A stretch of DNA of 64,000 bases from Pontibacillus chungwhensis (GTDB lineage Bacteria; Bacillota; Bacilli; Bacillales; BH030062), in assembly GCF_030166655.1 (NCBI RefSeq), contig NZ_CP126446.1:2294001-2358000 (forward strand). The letters run 5' to 3'. Below are positions 60,463 to 64,000 of this stretch, one piece after another (position 1 is the stretch's first letter; every line of letters begins with the position of its first letter). The translations under genes and the position numbers were made by a program. The notes below the pieces were generated by a model. That model was not told the DNA's origin, searched no databases, and saw only the letters and a list, made by a program, of their open reading frames with translations.

Positions 60463-62613
60463 TTAATACGAGTAAACAATTTTTGTTTCAATATAATACC
60501 TACCGTTTGAAACATCTCCGTTTACAATATTAGCTCTACCCAATAATTTGGTAATCCCAGGCAAGAACCATAAATCAACAGAAGATTCAACATTAGCCTT
60601 TATATAGGTAGGTAATTTAGACATATCTGAATTTGTAGACTTATCTACTGATGCCTGTATTCTTGCAATTTTCTTACCTTCTGGATGTAAGAAAAGAAAC
60701 ATCCTCAAATAAAATTTGTAATCAGTAAGCATAGAATAATCAGGTTTATAACCGTTTAGATCCACAAAAGAAACTTCTCCTCCAGAGGTTAAAACTTCCA
60801 TATTGTCCAGAGTTTTTTCCAACGCCACGCTTAATGCATACCAAAATTTCGCCCATGGATGAGGGATTAATTTTACTGTTTCATTATTTGAAAATTCCCC
60901 CGCCAAGTTCAAAGCGAGACGCGTTAAAAATAGTTCCGTCAAAGCATAACCATAATTAATCCCAGGTTGGTGGGATCCATAAATGATGTATTCTACTTCT
61001 CTATTGGAATAAAGGTATGCTTCTGGTAAACATTTGTACATTGGTGTTTGGTTACCACAACTAGATAATTCACTTGGATTTTGAACACTTTTAAATCTAG
61101 TCATAATGTATTCATTTATATATGCCTCATCCCTCACACCTGTAAGGATTTCACTCAAGTTACCAAATAGATCATCCATTTGATTTACCGCAGCCTTTGA
61201 AGTCCCCTCAGCGCTAGTCATTTCATCAACGCTAATTGCATTAGACCCTGTGTAATTCCCTAATAAAGTTTGTAATTCATCATATTCTCCTTTATCCTTA
61301 TACGTTGCTTTCCCTTGTTCAAAGATATCTTTTGCTAGCTTAAATTTATCCTTAGCTTTCTCTTTTTTACCAGCAGCAATATCATTTTCTGTAAAATACT
61401 CTTTTGGAATATAGGTAGTAAAGTCTTGATTAATAGTATTAACTGTCTTTCTCCATTTTCCATAAGGATCTCTAATACTTTTTATAAGAGAAGCAAGGTT
61501 TGGTGGTTTGCTCTCTGATTGAAATGCTTCCTTCATAACATCTTCAAGATGGCGGATGCGGTCTAGTGCTGAAGAGGAAGTCTTATCTCCTATATACTGG
61601 TGTGCATCTTTGATCTTGCCTTCTAAGGTCGTTAAAGGAGCCTTCTTTATCACATATTGATCCACACTGTTACTTGCCTCTTGCATACCTTGTGTATCCG
61701 CACTAGCACATTTCGATCTCATCCGTTCGTACTTGGCGTCATTCTTCTCTTTAAATCCATCAATCTCTTTTTCTATTTTTTCATTCAACTTTATAACTTC
61801 TTCTAAATCGTCCTGTGCCTTCTTTAACGATTTAGTCGCTATATTCAGTTGTTTCTCAATTGTATTGACAGTACTTTTTGAGTTTGACTCAAAATCTGGT
61901 CGATCTTCCCCTTCAGTATCATCCTCATAGTCATCAAAATTCACAAGGATATCTTGAAGGTCTGATGCAGAAGGATAACTCCTTTTATTTCCGTTTACTT
62001 TGTCTTTGATGCGGAAAAGTGCTTCGTTCGCCTTACGTAGTTCTTCTTTTAAGTCATTAATTGCTGTACTTCTCTTTGTGAATTCCGGATCAACTTCACT
62101 AGCGATATTCACAAATTCTGATGTTTTCTCCATCGCACATGCTACGGGGTTAAGCTGTTCTGTTATAAGTTTTCCGTATTCCACAGGGGCCGTGTATTTC
62201 ATATCTTCCAAGATCTGATGCTTAAATACATCGACGTTTCTAAGCGTTCTATCGGGGTCACTTTCCAATGTATATTCTTCTAATTGATTATCTATAAAGT
62301 GAAAATAGTCCCCTTCAGCGTTTAAATTACTTTTAAATACTTCTTCAAAAATATCTTCTTCTGAAACACTCTCTTCATGAAAGGCGTACATCCCCATCTT
62401 CTGTAATTCAGTATCATAAGCTGAAAATGTAGAGCGCAATGATTTTTTTGCAGCTACCTCTGTTTGGTGCTCCGCAACCATTATTCGAGCAAAGTCGATA
62501 AAAACTGCATTGAAAATAAATAACAGCAGGACTACTATGATTAAGTAGATGGAGACAGCTCCGCTTTCATCTCTTATGAACTTTCGTTTTAAATGAAGCA
62601 ATGTTCTTCTCAC
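60463..62613 (-). CDS. large TadG/DUF5702-like component
   Basis: A 716-residue protein. The N-terminal segment (residues 15-45, DESGAVSIYLIIVVLLLF) resembles a pseudopilin leader and membrane anchor of TadG-type proteins. The remainder is a long helical, coiled-coil-rich region (about 180-420) and a C-terminal domain ending in NGRYYIETKIVYSY. It fits DUF5702, found in Firmicute Tad loci. It starts at GTG after GAGGTGAGAAGACA. It could form the pilus tip or anchor (inference). Confidence 0.75.
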   Translation of the reverse strand: MRRTLLHLKRKFIRDESGAVSIYLIIVVLLLFIFNAVFIDFARIMVAEHQTEVAAKKSLRSTFSAYDTELQKMGMYAFHEESVSEEDIFEEVFKSNLNAEGDYFHFIDNQLEEYTLESDPDRTLRNVDVFKHQILEDMKYTAPVEYGKLITEQLNPVACAMEKTSEFVNIASEVDPEFTKRSTAINDLKEELRKANEALFRIKDKVNGNKRSYPSASDLQDILVNFDDYEDDTEGEDRPDFESNSKSTVNTIEKQLNIATKSLKKAQDDLEEVIKLNEKIEKEIDGFKEKNDAKYERMRSKCASADTQGMQEASNSVDQYVIKKAPLTTLEGKIKDAHQYIGDKTSSSALDRIRHLEDVMKEAFQSESKPPNLASLIKSIRDPYGKWRKTVNTINQDFTTYIPKEYFTENDIAAGKKEKAKDKFKLAKDIFEQGKATYKDKGEYDELQTLLGNYTGSNAISVDEMTSAEGTSKAAVNQMDDLFGNLSEILTGVRDEAYINEYIMTRFKSVQNPSELSSCGNQTPMYKCLPEAYLYSNREVEYIIYGSHQPGINYGYALTELFLTRLALNLAGEFSNNETVKLIPHPWAKFWYALSVALEKTLDNMEVLTSGGEVSFVDLNGYKPDYSMLTDYKFYLRMFLFLHPEGKKIARIQASVDKSTNSDMSKLPTYIKANVESSVDLWFLPGITKLLGRANIVNGDVSNGRYYIETKIVYSY

Positions 62614-62631
62614 TGTCTTCTCACCTCTTTA

Positions 62632-63288
62632 TTACCGACTAGATTGATTTCTAAAGTTACTGAATAACGATCTAAAGTTTGGAGTATTTTTAATTTGGTT
62701 AACTGCATAAACTGCAAAATCCACATTCCTCATAAATTCCACCGGCTCATTCACTCGCCGCTTGGCGGTTACATCAAGCTGATCAATACCAAATAAATCC
62801 TTCGTGAAAGAGGGAATATTAAGAGGACTAATCAGCCTCACTTTGACAAAGTTACCAGTTAAGCCATTTTCGTAAGTGATTGAAGGACGATCTCCAAAGG
62901 GCACGGTTCCGATACGAGCTGGGTCAATTTTTTTAGCCTTTACCCCACCATCCCCTATTTCAAGAGAAATTCCAAATTGTTCTAAGAAGTCATTTCCCGT
63001 AAAGCGCCAATATAGCCCATCATCCCCTGGATCATAAGTCGTGTAATCACTCGCTTTAAATTCACCCGTCACCCAATCCTTCTTACTGTTATCCCACGTA
63101 TAAGCAATTCGCTCAGCTATTGTAGTAGCGCTGTAATGCATCATTGCCTTCTGGTAGATCACTAGACTGAAAAAAATTAGGCAAAGGGTTAGGATAAGAA
63201 GCGTCGGGAAGATAATAGATGCTTCTATCGTGAAACTTCCCGACCTGTCTTTCTTAAAGGTTTGGATCTGTTTCATAACTTTCTTCAT
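62632..63288 (-). CDS. TadE-like minor pseudopilin (first copy)
   Basis: A 218-residue protein with the leader DRSGSFTIEASIIFPTLLIL (Gly cleavage, Glu +5) and a single membrane helix. The soluble domain is about 170 residues. GGAGGGATGGT precedes the ATG. It is downstream of the Flp pilin and upstream of the DUF5702 gene. Confidence 0.82.
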   Translation of the reverse strand: MKKVMKQIQTFKKDRSGSFTIEASIIFPTLLILTLCLIFFSLVIYQKAMMHYSATTIAERIAYTWDNSKKDWVTGEFKASDYTTYDPGDDGLYWRFTGNDFLEQFGISLEIGDGGVKAKKIDPARIGTVPFGDRPSITYENGLTGNFVKVRLISPLNIPSFTKDLFGIDQLDVTAKRRVNEPVEFMRNVDFAVYAVNQIKNTPNFRSLFSNFRNQSSR

Positions 63289-63314
63289 ACCATCCCTCCA
63301 AGATAAGCAGGTTA

Positions 63315-63503
63315 TTATTCTTGTTGGAAATCACTGATGTTCTCATCACCGAAGTTGATTAGGTCATTGACCCATCCCATAATGCTATCCCTGAATAAGA
63401 GAGCGATCACGACAATAACAGCGATAATCAACATAATCTCAAGCGTCTGTAGCCCTTCTTCATCATCTTTAAATTGCGTTACCCATTTCATTAAAGTTTC
63501 CAT
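63315..63503 (-). CDS. Flp-type major pilin
   Basis: A 62-residue prepilin with the class IVb signature DDEEGLQTLEIMLIIAVIVV: cleavage after Gly17 and the conserved Glu at +5 of the mature chain (E22). A short hydrophobic core and an acidic tail follow. This is the structural subunit of the Tad pilus. The ribosome site GGAGGTATATAC is strong, as expected for an abundant protein. Confidence 0.88.
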   Translation of the reverse strand: METLMKWVTQFKDDEEGLQTLEIMLIIAVIVVIALLFRDSIMGWVNDLINFGDENISDFQQE

Positions 63504-63541
63504 GTATATACCTCCTAAATGTTTTCAAATAATTTAACTGT

Positions 63542-64000
63542 CTACAAGATTGTAATCGCCGGATAGCCGACTATAATCATGACAGCGATAAATATAAGAA
63601 TTAGGGGAAAGACTAATTTAGAAGAAGCTTCCTCCCCTTTTGTTTTTGAGATGTTTTTCCTTTTCTCCCACAGGTCTTGAGAGAGTTCACGCAGCGCTAG
63701 AATTAAATCTTGTCCACCTTTTCGGTAGTTTAATAGAATCGTTGTCGTGAATATAGAAACCTCCTGGATCCCGACCTTCTTACTCAAATCATTCATCACC
63801 TGATGAAATGGTTCATTACTCGTTAACTTGTTTACGGTGTCTCTTAATTCTTTATAGAGAGGTGAGTTTTTATCTTTGGTGCTTGAGACACAATGAACGA
63901 GCGCTCGCTGAACCGTTTCACCGGCATTTACGAGGAGGATAATTTTGTTCACCACTTCCGGGAGTTCGGTTAAAATTTGATCCTTCCGTTCTTTCTCTTC
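63542..64000 (-). CDS. tadC: TadC-like type II secretion F-domain protein (C-terminal part)
   Basis: The frame is open to base 64000, so the N terminus is outside the window; 152 residues are visible. ELPEVVNKIILLVNAGETVQ and YRKGGQDLILALRELSQ are typical of the T2SSF domain of TadB/TadC, followed by a terminal membrane helix. TadB/TadC form the inner-membrane platform driven by the TadA ATPase, which presumably lies just to the right. Confidence 0.85.
   Translation of the reverse strand, partial: EEKERKDQILTELPEVVNKIILLVNAGETVQRALVHCVSSTKDKNSPLYKELRDTVNKLTSNEPFHQVMNDLSKKVGIQEVSIFTTTILLNYRKGGQDLILALRELSQDLWEKRKNISKTKGEEASSKLVFPLILIFIAVMIIVGYPAITIL

Overview
The window looks like chromosomal DNA of a low-GC Gram-positive, spore-forming Bacillaceae, probably a halotolerant genus such as Halobacillus or Pontibacillus (genus inferred). 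The order dacF-pdp-pupG-deoB-xerD-yqzK-fur-spoIIM-yqxK-nudF-yqkF, followed by yqkC/yqkB, yqjW, yqjQ-yqjP, yqjM and rnz relatives, matches the B. subtilis yqk/yqj region. Sporulation genes with candidate sigma-F and sigma-E promoters, AGGAGG-type ribosome sites and frequent TTG/GTG starts agree. No rRNA, tRNA, CRISPR array, insertion sequence or prophage was seen.

Layout. 1-8.3 kb (minus strand): nucleoside salvage (pdp, pupG, deoB), xerD, fur, spoIIM, an EndoQ-type nuclease and ADP-ribose hydrolase. 8.4-17.8 kb: aldo/keto reductase, a large secreted protein behind a candidate ECF-sigma promoter, an aldehyde dehydrogenase, a small type I toxin-like gene, iron-sulfur and HPr-like small proteins, an SOS-controlled Y-family polymerase, and yqjP-yqjQ behind a palindromic operator. 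18-26 kb: AbgT transporter facing an M20 peptidase, glycerophosphodiesterase, gapN, a Gly/Tyr-rich protein and a stress-type SDR with a candidate sigma-B promoter. 26-38.8 kb: folate branch (pabA, fused pabB-pabC), a damaged glycosyltransferase, namA, an arsR-rnz-ywdH operon and small metabolic or conserved genes. 38.8-54.6 kb: MtnE-like aminotransferase, an unlisted small ORF, the proHJA-type proline operon, a DUF2254 membrane protein, an alpha-glucoside PTS operon behind three LacI/CcpA-type sites, a lipase-like protein, a dicarboxylate or amino-acid symporter, and small spore or stress-type proteins.

The most distinctive region is 54.6-64 kb, a minus-strand Tad/Flp pilus locus entering from the right edge. 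Its order is TadC, Flp pilin, TadE, a large DUF5702-like minor component, then two paralogous lipoproteins interleaved with a second TadE and the prepilin peptidase. It ends in a three-gene module: FHA protein, soluble Ser/Thr kinase, and an EssB/YukC pseudokinase, overlapping head to tail. EssB is normally a core part of type VII secretion. No EsxA, EssC, EsaA or YukD is present here, so the module looks like a phospho-signalling and membrane-scaffold unit taken into a Tad pilus.

Other notable points: a glycosyltransferase whose open frame hides two compensating indels that remove its acidic metal-binding motif; an HPr paralogue without the phosphorylated histidine but with the regulatory serine; tandem Per/Fur boxes before fur; and a toxin gene with a sequestered ribosome site and a candidate antisense RNA.
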